Shown here piece after piece: positions 42,887-53,166 of a DNA stretch of 64,000 nucleotides. The stretch is from the NCBI GenBank assembly GCA_012840125.1, contig DULZ01000061.1:1-64000 (forward strand), read 5' to 3'. The translations under genes and the position numbers were made by a program. Positions within the stretch are counted from its first letter, which is position 1. Every line of letters begins with the position of its first letter. This stretch comes from Clostridia bacterium. Its GTDB lineage: Bacteria; Bacillota; DULZ01. The notes under the pieces are model-generated. The model had not been told where the DNA came from and did no database searches. It was given only the letters and a program-made list of their open reading frames with translations.

Positions 42887-44905
42887 GTGCCAAGATTTAG
42901 AGATCCTGAACACAATTCACGGCCTTCCCAAGCACCAAGGGTCCTGGAAAGAAAAAAAAGAGAAAGAACCATTGACCCTGCTGCTTTGGAAATGCTGGAA
43001 AAGGCCAAGCAAGACAATGTCGAAACTGCATTTGACCGGTTTTTGGCGCAACAGCCGCAATGTCAATTCGGCTACCAGGGAATCTGCTGCCGTTTCTGCC
43101 TGATGGGACCTTGCCGCATTAGATTCGACGAAGGACCTGCCAGTCGGGGTATATGCGGTGCTTCGCCATGGACCATCGTGGCCAGAAGCGTTGGTACCCT
43201 GATCTTGACAGGTGCCGCTTCTCACTGTGAACACTCCAGGCATATTGCCGAAACCCTGTTAGCATGCGCTGAAGGGAGAGCCAAGGACTATCAAATCACA
43301 GACAAAGAAAAACTGATGGCCGTCGCTAAAAAGCTGAATGTGGAAACCGACGGGAAAACGCCGGAGGAAATTGCCCGCGAAGTAGCCATTATTGCTCTTA
43401 AGGACTTTGAACGGTTGCCTGGTGAAGGCGACGCTGTCTGGACCAAAGCGTCCATCATTGAACAGCGCTACCAGAAATTCGACCAGTGCAATGTGATGCC
43501 TTCCGGCATTCACGGCACCATTTCGGACCTTTTGGCCCAAGCCCATACCGGCAACGACAACGATGCCGTTAACTTGACTTTTAGCGCGATTCGCACTGCT
43601 TTAACGGACTTTACAGGCATGGCTATCGCCACCGATTTGTCTGACATTTTCTTTGGTACGCCGGAACCTGTTGTCACCGAAGCCAACATGGCGACTTTGA
43701 AAGAAAACAAGGTTAATATTGCACTTCATGGACATAACCCGCTCCTCAGTGAAATGGTTTACCTGGCCGCCAGTCAACTGGAAGATGAAGCGAAAGCTGC
43801 CGGGGCGGAAGGAATTAACCTGGTAGGTATCTGCTGTACCGGTAACGAAATTCTCATGCGGAAAGGTGTGCCGTTAGTTACTTCTTTTGCCTCCGCTGAA
43901 TTAGCTATTGCCACCGGGGCTGTTGATGCCATGGTAGTTGACGTACAATGCATTATGCCCGGACTCAGGCAAGCAGCGGAATGCTATCATACCAGATTGA
44001 TCACCACATCACCCATTGCCAAGATTCCTGGTTCGTATCACATTGACTTTAACACAGAACGAGCATTAGAAGATGCCAAGACAGTTGTCAGACTGGCTAT
44101 TGAGGCCTTCAGGGAGAGAAACAGCGGTCGCGTCAATATTCCGAAGGTTAAGAATACTGTCGTAGCCGGTTTTGCTTACGAAAGATTGTTGGAACTGTTT
44201 GCCACGGTTAACCCCGAGCGGCCGGTAAGTGTCTTAACAGACGCCATTCTGGCGGGAGAACTCAAAGGTGTAGTTAACCTTTGCGGCTGCAATAACCTCA
44301 AGACATTCCAGGACAACAGCCACATTGAAATTGTTAAGGAATTGTTGAAGAACGATGTCTTCGTGGTCTGCACCGGGTGTTCTGCTCAAGCCATGGCCAA
44401 GTATGGATTGCTGTCACCGGAAGCTACCGAACAGTACGCCGGGGAGGGATTAAAAGCGTTCTTGAAGAGAATCTCGGAGAAAGCTAACCTTGCCACTCCG
44501 TTACCACCGGCTTTCCATTTCGGTTCTTGTGTTGACAATTCCCGGGCCGCTGCTCTGTTCATGGATATGGCTAGAGAGCTGGGCGTGGATACACCTAAGG
44601 TACCTTTTGTGGCCTCCGCTCCGGAAGCCATGAGCGGAAAAGCAACCGCCATCGGTACCTGGTTTGTAGCTATGGGAGCTCCTACTCACGTGGGAACCAT
44701 GCCTCCTGTGGAAGGCAGCGACATGTTCTACAGTATCCTCACCCAGATTGCCTCAGACGTATACGGCGGGTACTTCATCTTTGAGATGGATCCTGCGGTA
44801 GCCGCCAAGAAGATCCTCAGTGCCCTGGAATACCGGACTTGGAAACTGGGTGTCCACAAGGATGTAGCGGCAAGATACGAAACAGCTCTGTGCCAGAATT
44901 ATTAA
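42887..44905 (+). CDS. acsA: Anaerobic carbon monoxide dehydrogenase catalytic subunit
   Basis: AcsA (CooS type) interconverts CO and CO2 at a nickel-iron-sulfur C-cluster and feeds CO to acetyl-CoA synthase through a tunnel. The 672-residue protein has the B- and D-cluster cysteines C59, C67, C68, C71 and C76 (in CQFGYQGICCRFCLMGPC), HGHNPLLSE with a C-cluster His ligand, GICCTGNE, NLCGCNN and GSCVDNSRAA. It starts with GTG after AAGGGGG. It is directly upstream of acsB, as expected for the bifunctional CODH/ACS complex. Confidence 0.98.
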   Translation: MPRFRDPEHNSRPSQAPRVLERKKRERTIDPAALEMLEKAKQDNVETAFDRFLAQQPQCQFGYQGICCRFCLMGPCRIRFDEGPASRGICGASPWTIVARSVGTLILTGAASHCEHSRHIAETLLACAEGRAKDYQITDKEKLMAVAKKLNVETDGKTPEEIAREVAIIALKDFERLPGEGDAVWTKASIIEQRYQKFDQCNVMPSGIHGTISDLLAQAHTGNDNDAVNLTFSAIRTALTDFTGMAIATDLSDIFFGTPEPVVTEANMATLKENKVNIALHGHNPLLSEMVYLAASQLEDEAKAAGAEGINLVGICCTGNEILMRKGVPLVTSFASAELAIATGAVDAMVVDVQCIMPGLRQAAECYHTRLITTSPIAKIPGSYHIDFNTERALEDAKTVVRLAIEAFRERNSGRVNIPKVKNTVVAGFAYERLLELFATVNPERPVSVLTDAILAGELKGVVNLCGCNNLKTFQDNSHIEIVKELLKNDVFVVCTGCSAQAMAKYGLLSPEATEQYAGEGLKAFLKRISEKANLATPLPPAFHFGSCVDNSRAAALFMDMARELGVDTPKVPFVASAPEAMSGKATAIGTWFVAMGAPTHVGTMPPVEGSDMFYSILTQIASDVYGGYFIFEMDPAVAAKKILSALEYRTWKLGVHKDVAARYETALCQNY

Positions 44906-44941
44906 TGACATGAGCATTGCCATAGAGAAGGGGGAGACATA

Positions 44942-47128
44942 ATGGCCTTGGATTTCGATAAGATTTATGAAGGCGCTGTTCAAGAAGGTAAAGAGCCCAA
45001 AAAGTTGTTTAGGCAAGCAGTAGAAGGGAGTCTCATTGCTCTCAGCTATGCTGAAATTCTATTAAATCAAGCCATTAGAAAATACGGTCCTGATAAACCG
45101 GTAGCATATCCCGATACTGCTTACGGTTTGCCCGTCATCCGCTGTTTGAGCGGTGAAGAAGTGACTTGTTTGCAGGACCTGGTTCCCATTCTCAACCGCA
45201 TGCGTAACCAGGTGAAAACTTACGAATATACCTTCGAAAATGCTCGCCTGGCCGGAGAGTCTACGCTGTATGCTGCCGAGATCATTGAAGCCCTCCGTTA
45301 CGTCAGGGGAGAAGTCGAGAATGTGGAACCCTGGACCAACTTCATCGGCGACCCCGTGGTCCGGCGCTTTGGTATCAAAATGGTTGACTGGACCATCCCG
45401 GGCGAAGCCGTCATTCTCGGCCGGGCGAAGGACAGCAAGAAGCTGGCTAAAATTGTCCAAGACTTGATGGGCAAAGGTTTCATGCTGTTCCTAGCTGATG
45501 AAGTAATCGAACAACTTTTAGAAGAAAACGTCAAGCTGGGCATTGATTATATTGCTTTCCCGCTGGGCAACTTCACTCAAGTGGTACATGCCGTAAACTA
45601 TGCTTTACGGGCCGGTATGATGTTTGGAGGCATTGCGCCAGGCTTAAGAGAGGAACACAGGGACTACCAGCGGCGCCGTATCCGTGCCTTCGTCCTGCAT
45701 TTGGGAGAGCGGGATTACGTCAAGACGGCCGCCGAACTGGGTGCTATTTTCCTAGGTTTCCCGGTGATCACCGATCAACCCTTAGCTGAAGATGAGCAGA
45801 TTCCCGACTGGTACATCTCGGTACCCGATTATGACAAGATTGTGCAAACAGCCCTCGAAGTAAGGGGAATTAAGCTCACCAATATCCAACTGGATATCCC
45901 CATTAACTTCGGTCCTGCTTTCGAAGGGGAAACCATTCGCAAAGGCGATATGTATGTTGAAATGGGTGGCGGCCGCACCATGTCCTTTGAATTGGTGCGC
46001 AGCGTATCCGAAAACGAAATCGAAGACGGTAAAGTCACCGTCATCGGTAGAGAGCTTGACGAAATTGCCGAAGGCGAAAAGATCCCGTTCGGCATCATGG
46101 TTGATATTTATGGACGCAAGATGCAGGAAGACTTTGAAGGCGTGTTAGAAAGACGGATTCACGACTTCATCAACTACGGCGAAGGTTTATGGCATACCGC
46201 CCAACGGGACATCAACTGGCTGCGCATCAGTAAAGACGCCGTCGCCAAGGGCGTCAAGTTCCGGCATATGGGTGAAATTCTCGTCGCCAAGATGAAACAA
46301 GAATTCCCTGCCATCGTGGACAGGGTACAAGTAACCATCCTGACGGACCAGCAGGCAGTGGAAGAGAACATTAAACTGGCCCGGGAACGGTATCGCAAGA
46401 GAGACGACCGCATGAGAGGATTAACTGATGATGCCGTGGATACTTTCTACTCCTGCGTCCTGTGCCAGTCATTTGCTCCCAACCATGTCTGTATCGTGAC
46501 TCCTGAGCGGGTAGGGTTGTGCGGTGCCGTCACCTGGTTGGATGCAAGAGCCTCTTACGAGATTGACAATACGGGTCCGAACCAGCCGATCCCGAAAGGA
46601 GAAGCCATTGATGAAGTAAAAGGGATGTGGCAGTCCGTTAACGACTATTTATATACCGCTTCCAACCGCAACCTGGAAGAGGTCTGTCTTTACACTTTGA
46701 TGGAAAATCCCATGACTTCCTGTGGGTGCTTTGAAGCCATTCTGGCCATTGTGCCGGAAGCCAACGGCATCATGATCACCACCCGGGAGCACGGCGGTTT
46801 AACGCCTTGCGGTATGACCTTCTCCACTCTGGCCGGCATGGTGGGTGGCGGTGTTCAGACTCCCGGTTTCATGGGTGTAGGACGCAGTTATATTGTCAGC
46901 CGCAAGTTTATCACCGCCGACGGCGGTATCAAGAGAATCGTGTGGATGCCGAAAGAATTGAAAGAATTCTTGCGGGAAGATTTCGTGAAACGCAGCATTG
47001 AGGAAGGACTGCCCGAAGACTTTATCGACATGATTGCTGACGAAACAGTCGGTACCACTGTTGAAGAAATTCTTCCTTTCTTAGAAGAAAAGGGTCATCC
47101 AGCTCTGACCATGGATCCCCTCATGTAA
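44942..47128 (+). CDS. acsB: Acetyl-CoA synthase subunit (CO-methylating)
   Basis: AcsB joins CO, a methyl group from the corrinoid protein and CoA to acetyl-CoA at the A-cluster. The protein has 728 residues, about the Moorella length. A-cluster ligands are in place: C505, C508, C517 and C527 for the [4Fe-4S] part (SCVLCQSFAPNHVC, VGLC) and the C594-G595-C596 motif for the distal nickel (TSCGCFEA). The N-terminal third is the CODH-interacting domain. It sits 36 bases after acsA. Confidence 0.98.
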   Translation: MALDFDKIYEGAVQEGKEPKKLFRQAVEGSLIALSYAEILLNQAIRKYGPDKPVAYPDTAYGLPVIRCLSGEEVTCLQDLVPILNRMRNQVKTYEYTFENARLAGESTLYAAEIIEALRYVRGEVENVEPWTNFIGDPVVRRFGIKMVDWTIPGEAVILGRAKDSKKLAKIVQDLMGKGFMLFLADEVIEQLLEENVKLGIDYIAFPLGNFTQVVHAVNYALRAGMMFGGIAPGLREEHRDYQRRRIRAFVLHLGERDYVKTAAELGAIFLGFPVITDQPLAEDEQIPDWYISVPDYDKIVQTALEVRGIKLTNIQLDIPINFGPAFEGETIRKGDMYVEMGGGRTMSFELVRSVSENEIEDGKVTVIGRELDEIAEGEKIPFGIMVDIYGRKMQEDFEGVLERRIHDFINYGEGLWHTAQRDINWLRISKDAVAKGVKFRHMGEILVAKMKQEFPAIVDRVQVTILTDQQAVEENIKLARERYRKRDDRMRGLTDDAVDTFYSCVLCQSFAPNHVCIVTPERVGLCGAVTWLDARASYEIDNTGPNQPIPKGEAIDEVKGMWQSVNDYLYTASNRNLEEVCLYTLMENPMTSCGCFEAILAIVPEANGIMITTREHGGLTPCGMTFSTLAGMVGGGVQTPGFMGVGRSYIVSRKFITADGGIKRIVWMPKELKEFLREDFVKRSIEEGLPEDFIDMIADETVGTTVEEILPFLEEKGHPALTMDPLM

Positions 47129-47164
47129 AATTAAACGTTTAATTTGCAGAAAGGAGTAAGGAAG

Positions 47165-48502
47165 ATGGCTTTAACTGGGTTGGAAATTTACAAACAACTG
47201 CCGAAAAAAAACTGTGGAGAATGCGGTCCCCCAACTTGCTTGGCCTTTGCCATGGCTTTGGCCGGAGGTAAAGCTTCTTTAGACAGTTGTCCTTACGTGT
47301 CTGATGAGGCAAGAGCTGCCCTGGAATCCGCAGCGGCACCGCCTATTGCCAAAGTCATCTTCGGTGCCGGAGAAAGACAAGTCGTCATGGGTGATGAAAC
47401 GGAACTCTTCCGGCATGATAAGAAATTCTATCATGAAACCGCCATTGCTTTTAGAATCGAAGATACCTTGAGTGAAAGCGACATCGTGGCCAGGACCGAG
47501 CAAATCAACGATCTTGTCTTTGTCCGCGTCGGCCTGGAATACCGCGTACAAGGCATCGCTGTGGAAAATGCTTCCGGCGATGCGGATAAATTCGCCGCAG
47601 CGGTAGCAACGGTAGCGAAAAACACCAAGCTGCCCCTGGTTCTCATCTCAGAAAACGTTGATGCCATGACGAAAGCCCTGGCAGCCGACGGGTTGGTCAA
47701 ACCTTTAATTTACGCTGCCAATCAGGACAACTACGAAGCCATGACCAAACTGGCCATTGAGAAAAACTGCCCCTTGGCCGTTAAGGCTGACAATTTAGAA
47801 AGCCTGGCCGCTTTGGTAGAAAAGGTAACGGCCCTGGGCAAGAAGGATCTGGTCCTGGATCCCGGTGCCAGGAACGTATCAATAGCTATCGCTGATTTCA
47901 CTCAAATCCGGCGGCAAGCCATCAAGAAGAGATTCCGCCCGTTTGGGTTCCCAATTATCGCTTTCACCACGGAAGCGGATCCCCTCGACGAAGTGGCCGA
48001 AGCAACCGCTTACGTCAGCAAGTATGCCAGCTTGATCGTCATGAATACAGTGGATAAAGCGCATATCTTGCCGTTGCTGAGCTGGAGACAGAACCTCTAC
48101 ACAGACCCGCAGGTTCCCATTAGGGTAGAGGAAAAACTCCATGAAGTAGGCAACGTCACACCGGATTCGCCGGTATACATTACCACCAACTTCTCCTTGA
48201 CATATTATTCAGTGGAAGGCGAGGTAGAGGCCAGCAAGATCCCGAGCTATATCTTGGCCGTGGATACCGACGGGTTATCAGTACTCACCGCCTATGCTGA
48301 CGGTAAATTTGAGGCGGATAAGATCGCCAATGTGATGAAGAAAGTCGGCTTGGAAGAAAAAGTCAATCATCGCAACATCGTTATCCCGGGCCTAGTGGCA
48401 GTCTTAAGCGGCAAGCTTGAAGAGGCCTCTGGCTGGAAGGTCATCGTAGGCCCGCGGGAAGCTTCCGGTATTCCCGCTTTTGCCAAGAGCCATTTTGCAT
48501 AG
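47165..48502 (+). CDS. acsC: Corrinoid iron-sulfur protein large subunit
   Basis: AcsC carries the [4Fe-4S] cluster and cobamide-binding domain of the protein that ferries the methyl group to AcsB. From ATG 47165 (AAGGAG 8 bases upstream) it has 445 residues. The cluster cysteines C17, C20, C25 and C42 (NCGECGPPTC, then LDSC) match the family spacing. A TIM barrel and a C-terminal B12-binding domain follow. It forms a heterodimer with AcsD, encoded three genes later. Confidence 0.97.
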   Translation: MALTGLEIYKQLPKKNCGECGPPTCLAFAMALAGGKASLDSCPYVSDEARAALESAAAPPIAKVIFGAGERQVVMGDETELFRHDKKFYHETAIAFRIEDTLSESDIVARTEQINDLVFVRVGLEYRVQGIAVENASGDADKFAAAVATVAKNTKLPLVLISENVDAMTKALAADGLVKPLIYAANQDNYEAMTKLAIEKNCPLAVKADNLESLAALVEKVTALGKKDLVLDPGARNVSIAIADFTQIRRQAIKKRFRPFGFPIIAFTTEADPLDEVAEATAYVSKYASLIVMNTVDKAHILPLLSWRQNLYTDPQVPIRVEEKLHEVGNVTPDSPVYITTNFSLTYYSVEGEVEASKIPSYILAVDTDGLSVLTAYADGKFEADKIANVMKKVGLEEKVNHRNIVIPGLVAVLSGKLEEASGWKVIVGPREASGIPAFAKSHFA

Positions 48503-48512
48503 GAGTGATTGA

Positions 48513-50411
48513 ATGTCAAAGTGTCTAGTTACCTTTTTACCCGAAAATGTCTCCATTGAGGTCGAAAAAGGGACATCCATTAAACAAGCAGCGGCCGCTT
48601 TAGGCATCGAGCTCAAAAGTACTTGCGGGGAAGAAGGTACGTGTGGTAGATGTGCGGTTAAGGTTCTCGGAGGCGAAGTGAATAACCTGGGAGGAAATCT
48701 TTCCTCCCGCCTCCGTAATACCGGTCACGTGCTTGCTTGCCGTACTTTTGTAGAAGGGGACGTTGTCGTCGAGATACCAAAGGAATCCAGATTGGATGAA
48801 CACCAGGTACTAGTTGGCGGGACACAGGAGAAAGGAATACTGGTCGAAAAAGAGTTAGATCTCTTAGCAGGTTATGAATTTGATCCCATTTGCCGCACCG
48901 TTTATTTAGAATTGTCGCCGCCCACCATCACGGAAAACGCCAGCGATTTAACCAGGTTAACAGGAGAACTGAAAAAGCATCTTGACTGCCGGGACGTCCG
49001 CATACCGTTATCCATCCTGCGGAAATTGGCAGAAACGCTGCGGGGAGCCGATTGGAAGGTTTCGGTTTCGGTGATATGTTTCGAAGGCGATGCCCATATT
49101 GTCAACATCCAACCCGGGAACACCGCTTCCACTTCCTTCGGTTTGGCCGTTGATATAGGTACCACTACGGTGGTAGCCTACCTGGTCAACCTGGCTACGG
49201 GTCAGGTACTGGGAAAGGCCGGTACCTATAACAAGCAAGCACGCTACGGTGATGATGTAATTTCTCGTATGATCTATGCCAATGAGCCCAACGGCTTGGA
49301 AAGGCTTCACGATGCCGTTATCGGTACGGTCAACGAATTAATTGACAAGCTTTGCACCGAGCATCAAATTGATAAGGCCAACATCAATGTGGTGATGTCC
49401 GCCGGCAACTCAACCATGGCACACCTATTCCTGGGGTTGACACCGAAATACATCCGTTTGGATCCCTATATTCCAACGGCGTCGGATCTGCCTCCAGTTA
49501 CAGCTAAGGATTTAGGGCTGGCTATTAACCCGGAAGCCTGGGTCTTTAGCTTCTCGGCCTTAGCCAGCTATGTTGGCGGCGACATCGTATCCGGTGTTCT
49601 TTGCACCAGGATCAGCCAGTCCGATGAAATGACCTTGTTCATTGATATCGGCACCAACGGGGAAATGGTTCTCGGCAATCGAGAATTCCTGATGACTTGT
49701 GCTTGTTCAGCAGGTCCTGCTTTTGAAGGTGGCGGTATCACTTTCGGGATGCGGGCTATGAAAGGAGCCATCGAGCGGATCGACATTGACACTGCTACCT
49801 ATGAGGTTGCGGTACAAACCATTGGCAACGGCAAACCGATAGGCATTTGCGGTTCAGGGTTAATCGATTGCATTGCCAAGCTGCGGGACGCCGGCATTAT
49901 CGACAGGACGGGTAAATTCCAACAGGTCCCTTCCAACCGGTTCCGCATGAATGACGAAAGCCCGGAATTCGTGTTGGTATGGGCCGAAAATTCCGGTATC
50001 AACAAGGATATCGTGATTACCGAAGCAGATGTGAAAAACCTGATTCGGTCCAAAGGCGCTGTCTATGCCGGGATCAGGACCCTGCTGCAAATGGTGGCAA
50101 TGGACTTGGATGTAATTGACAAGATCTTAATTGCCGGGGGCTTCGGTAACTATCTCAATTTGGCAGATGCTATCAAAATTGGTTTGCTGCCTGACGTCCC
50201 ACTGGAAAAATATGAATTCGTGGGGAACACCTCGGTCAAAGGTGCCCATCTAAGCTTGTTATCCCGGCAAGCTTACCAGGATGCCGTTGAAATAGGACGA
50301 AAAATGACCTATATCGAGCTTTCAGTGGGAAATACCTTCATGGACGAGTTCGTTTCCGCGCTCTTCCTGCCACATACCGATTTGAGCTTGTTTCCCTCGG
50401 TAGCAGGTTAG
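48513..50411 (+). CDS. acsV: Reductive activator of corrinoid protein (RACo-like, ASKHA/DUF4445)
   Basis: This protein is expected to reactivate the oxidised corrinoid iron-sulfur protein by ATP-dependent reduction. The 632-residue sequence starts with a plant-type ferredoxin domain whose [2Fe-2S] cysteines are C38, C44, C47 and C76 (STCGEEGTCGRC, LACRTF), then linker and middle domains, and an actin-like ATPase core with AVDIGTTTVVAYLV, FIDIGTNGEMVLG and LIAGGFGNYLN. It lies 10 bases after its presumed substrate gene acsC. Known RACo proteins have this domain order. Confidence 0.93.
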   Translation: MSKCLVTFLPENVSIEVEKGTSIKQAAAALGIELKSTCGEEGTCGRCAVKVLGGEVNNLGGNLSSRLRNTGHVLACRTFVEGDVVVEIPKESRLDEHQVLVGGTQEKGILVEKELDLLAGYEFDPICRTVYLELSPPTITENASDLTRLTGELKKHLDCRDVRIPLSILRKLAETLRGADWKVSVSVICFEGDAHIVNIQPGNTASTSFGLAVDIGTTTVVAYLVNLATGQVLGKAGTYNKQARYGDDVISRMIYANEPNGLERLHDAVIGTVNELIDKLCTEHQIDKANINVVMSAGNSTMAHLFLGLTPKYIRLDPYIPTASDLPPVTAKDLGLAINPEAWVFSFSALASYVGGDIVSGVLCTRISQSDEMTLFIDIGTNGEMVLGNREFLMTCACSAGPAFEGGGITFGMRAMKGAIERIDIDTATYEVAVQTIGNGKPIGICGSGLIDCIAKLRDAGIIDRTGKFQQVPSNRFRMNDESPEFVLVWAENSGINKDIVITEADVKNLIRSKGAVYAGIRTLLQMVAMDLDVIDKILIAGGFGNYLNLADAIKIGLLPDVPLEKYEFVGNTSVKGAHLSLLSRQAYQDAVEIGRKMTYIELSVGNTFMDEFVSALFLPHTDLSLFPSVAG

Positions 50412-50434
50412 CTTGAGGAAAGGAAGGGATTTAA

Positions 50435-51187
50435 TTGGCAATACACATTTCCGTAGCAGGAAAGGGAGGAACGGGAAAAACCACTTTTGTAGCTCTGCTA
50501 ATCCGTTACCTTATTGAACACAACAAGCGAAGTATTCTCGCTGTCGACGCGGATCCTAACGCTAACCTTAATGAAGCGTTAGGATTGGAAGTCACACAGT
50601 TTATATCTGACATCCTTACAGAGACCAAAGATCCTAAAGCCATTCCCCCTGGCATGAGTAAAGATCTCTTCATTGATTACCGCCTGTCCCAGGCGCTGGT
50701 GGAACATGAATTGGTTGACCTATTGGTCATGGGCGGCCCGCAAGGACCTGGGTGCTATTGCTACCCCAGCGATTTGCTGCGGAAGCAGATTGAAAACTTA
50801 ACAGGAAACTATGAATACCTGGTCGTCGATAATGAAGCAGGATTGGAACATATCAGCAGAGGTATCTTACCTCAGGTACAGCACCTGTTCGTTATCAGCG
50901 ATGCTTCGGCCCGGGGCATTCGTTCGGCGGGACGCGTACACCAATTGGTTCAATCCCTGGGCAGCAAAGTCGAGAATCTTTATTTGGTGGTTTCCAAAGT
51001 CGGTGAAGAGGGCATAGAGCCTTTATCCGAGGAAATCCGGAACACGGGATTGAATTTGATTGGCACGATTCCTTTAGATCCATTAGTCGTGCAATTCGAT
51101 ACGGAAGGAAAACCACTGTTCCGATTGCCTCCGGACTCTAAGGCCGTTCAGGCAGTAGAGGCTATTTTACAAAAAATTGATCTTTAG
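50435..51187 (+). CDS. acsF: Second CooC/AcsF-type ATPase
   Basis: This 250-residue MinD-type ATPase is a paralogue of the first cooC of the operon. It has the deviant Walker A GKGGTGKTT (8-16), VDADPNANLNEALG, a CYC pair in GPGCYCYPS and VVDNEAGLEH. By family it should deliver nickel to CODH and/or ACS; AcsF of Moorella has been linked to ACS maturation. Start is TTG after GAAAGGAAGGG. Its place between acsV and acsD is the order I recall in Moorella-type clusters. Confidence 0.88.
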   Translation: MAIHISVAGKGGTGKTTFVALLIRYLIEHNKRSILAVDADPNANLNEALGLEVTQFISDILTETKDPKAIPPGMSKDLFIDYRLSQALVEHELVDLLVMGGPQGPGCYCYPSDLLRKQIENLTGNYEYLVVDNEAGLEHISRGILPQVQHLFVISDASARGIRSAGRVHQLVQSLGSKVENLYLVVSKVGEEGIEPLSEEIRNTGLNLIGTIPLDPLVVQFDTEGKPLFRLPPDSKAVQAVEAILQKIDL

Positions 51188-51221
51188 TTAGTATTCGAAG
51201 CTAGGAAAGGAGAAATGGCGA

Positions 51222-52193
51222 ATGGCTGTAGAAATTCTTAGGGAAAAGAGTAGGGCTAGCGTGCTGGAAGTGACCCTCGGTGCCACTCCGGAACAAGGCG
51301 GCACCAGAACCCACACTATCACCGTGGGAGGAGATTCCGCTCTCCCGTTCCATCACTTTGAGGGAGAAACTAAACACCGGCCGGTCATCGCTTTGGAAGT
51401 ACAGGACATCGTGCCCAATTGGCCCGAAAACCTGGCCAAGTACTATCGCGATGTGTGGAACGATCCCGGGCAATGGGCCAAAAAGTGCGTGGAAGAATAC
51501 GGCGCAGATTTGATCTACTTGAAACTAAACGGGGCACACCCTGATAATGGCAACAAATCCGTTGATGAGTGTGTCGCAGCACTGAAAGAAGTTCTGAAGG
51601 CCGTAGGAGTTCCGTTGATTGTTGTCGGCTGCGAAGACGAAGAAAAGGATCACGACTTAATGGTCGCGGTAGCCGAAGCGGCTGCTGGGGAAAACCTGCT
51701 TTTAGGCAATGCTGAACAAGACAACTATAAATCTCTTACAGCCGCATGTATGGTGCACAAGCATAATATCATTGCCAGGTCTCCTCTAGACATTAACATT
51801 TGCAAGCAATTAAACATCTTAATTAGCGAAATGAACCTGCCCTTGTCCAAGATTGTCATTGACCCGACTATCGGTGGATTGGGTTACGGTATCGAGTATG
51901 CCTATTCCATTTTGGAAAGGGCTCGCCTCGGAGCTCTCCAAGGTGATAAAATGCTGTCAATGCCTGTCATCGCTACCGTAGGATACGAATCCTGGCGGAC
52001 CAAGGAAGCTAACTTGAGCCAGGCTGAGAATCCCGGTTGGGGCGCCGAAGAAGACCGGGGCATCCTGTGGGAAGCCACTTGCGCAACAGCGTTGTTGCAG
52101 TCCGGTGTCCACATCCTGCTGATGCGTCATCCCAAGTCCGCCGCCATTGTGAAAAAGCACATTGACCAACTGATGATGTCCAACGAGTATTAA
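51222..52193 (+). CDS. acsD: Corrinoid iron-sulfur protein small subunit
   Basis: AcsD pairs with AcsC and positions the cobamide for methyl transfer. The 323-residue TIM-barrel protein contains [48 protein letters not shown] and [17 protein letters not shown], all typical of the CdhD/AcsD family. It begins after AAAGGAG and is 31 bases upstream of acsE. Confidence 0.96.
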   Translation: MAVEILREKSRASVLEVTLGATPEQGGTRTHTITVGGDSALPFHHFEGETKHRPVIALEVQDIVPNWPENLAKYYRDVWNDPGQWAKKCVEEYGADLIYLKLNGAHPDNGNKSVDECVAALKEVLKAVGVPLIVVGCEDEEKDHDLMVAVAEAAAGENLLLGNAEQDNYKSLTAACMVHKHNIIARSPLDINICKQLNILISEMNLPLSKIVIDPTIGGLGYGIEYAYSILERARLGALQGDKMLSMPVIATVGYESWRTKEANLSQAENPGWGAEEDRGILWEATCATALLQSGVHILLMRHPKSAAIVKKHIDQLMMSNEY

Positions 52194-52209
52194 GCGTGAA
52201 ACCGCTTAA

Positions 52210-53013
<804 letters not shown>

Positions 53014-53021
53014 CCCGGAAT

Positions 53022-53057
53022 AGCGGCATAGACCCTTAAGTCTATGCCGCTTTTTTT
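53022..53057 (+). terminator. Strong terminator of the acs operon
   Basis: AGCGGCATAGAC (53022-53033) pairs perfectly with GTCTATGCCGCT (53040-53051), followed by a run of T residues. Confidence 0.95.
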
Positions 53058-53128
53058 GGCCGCAGTCTCCTCCGAGGGTTCCGGCAATCCCGTAATTCTT
53101 ATCATAAAACCCTTGTGCCGTGCATATT

Positions 53129-53153
53129 TTTCTACAGAAGGACTCTGTAGAAA
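53129..53153 (+). repeat. Perfect inverted repeat before the post-acs gene
   Basis: TTTCTACAGA (53129-53138) and TCTGTAGAAA (53144-53153) are perfect 10-base arms around AGGAC. The right arm abuts the Shine-Dalgarno site AGAGGTGA at about 53153-53160. It could be an operator or an RNA hairpin limiting translation. Confidence 0.7.
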
Positions 53154-53166
53154 GAGGTGAGCCCGT

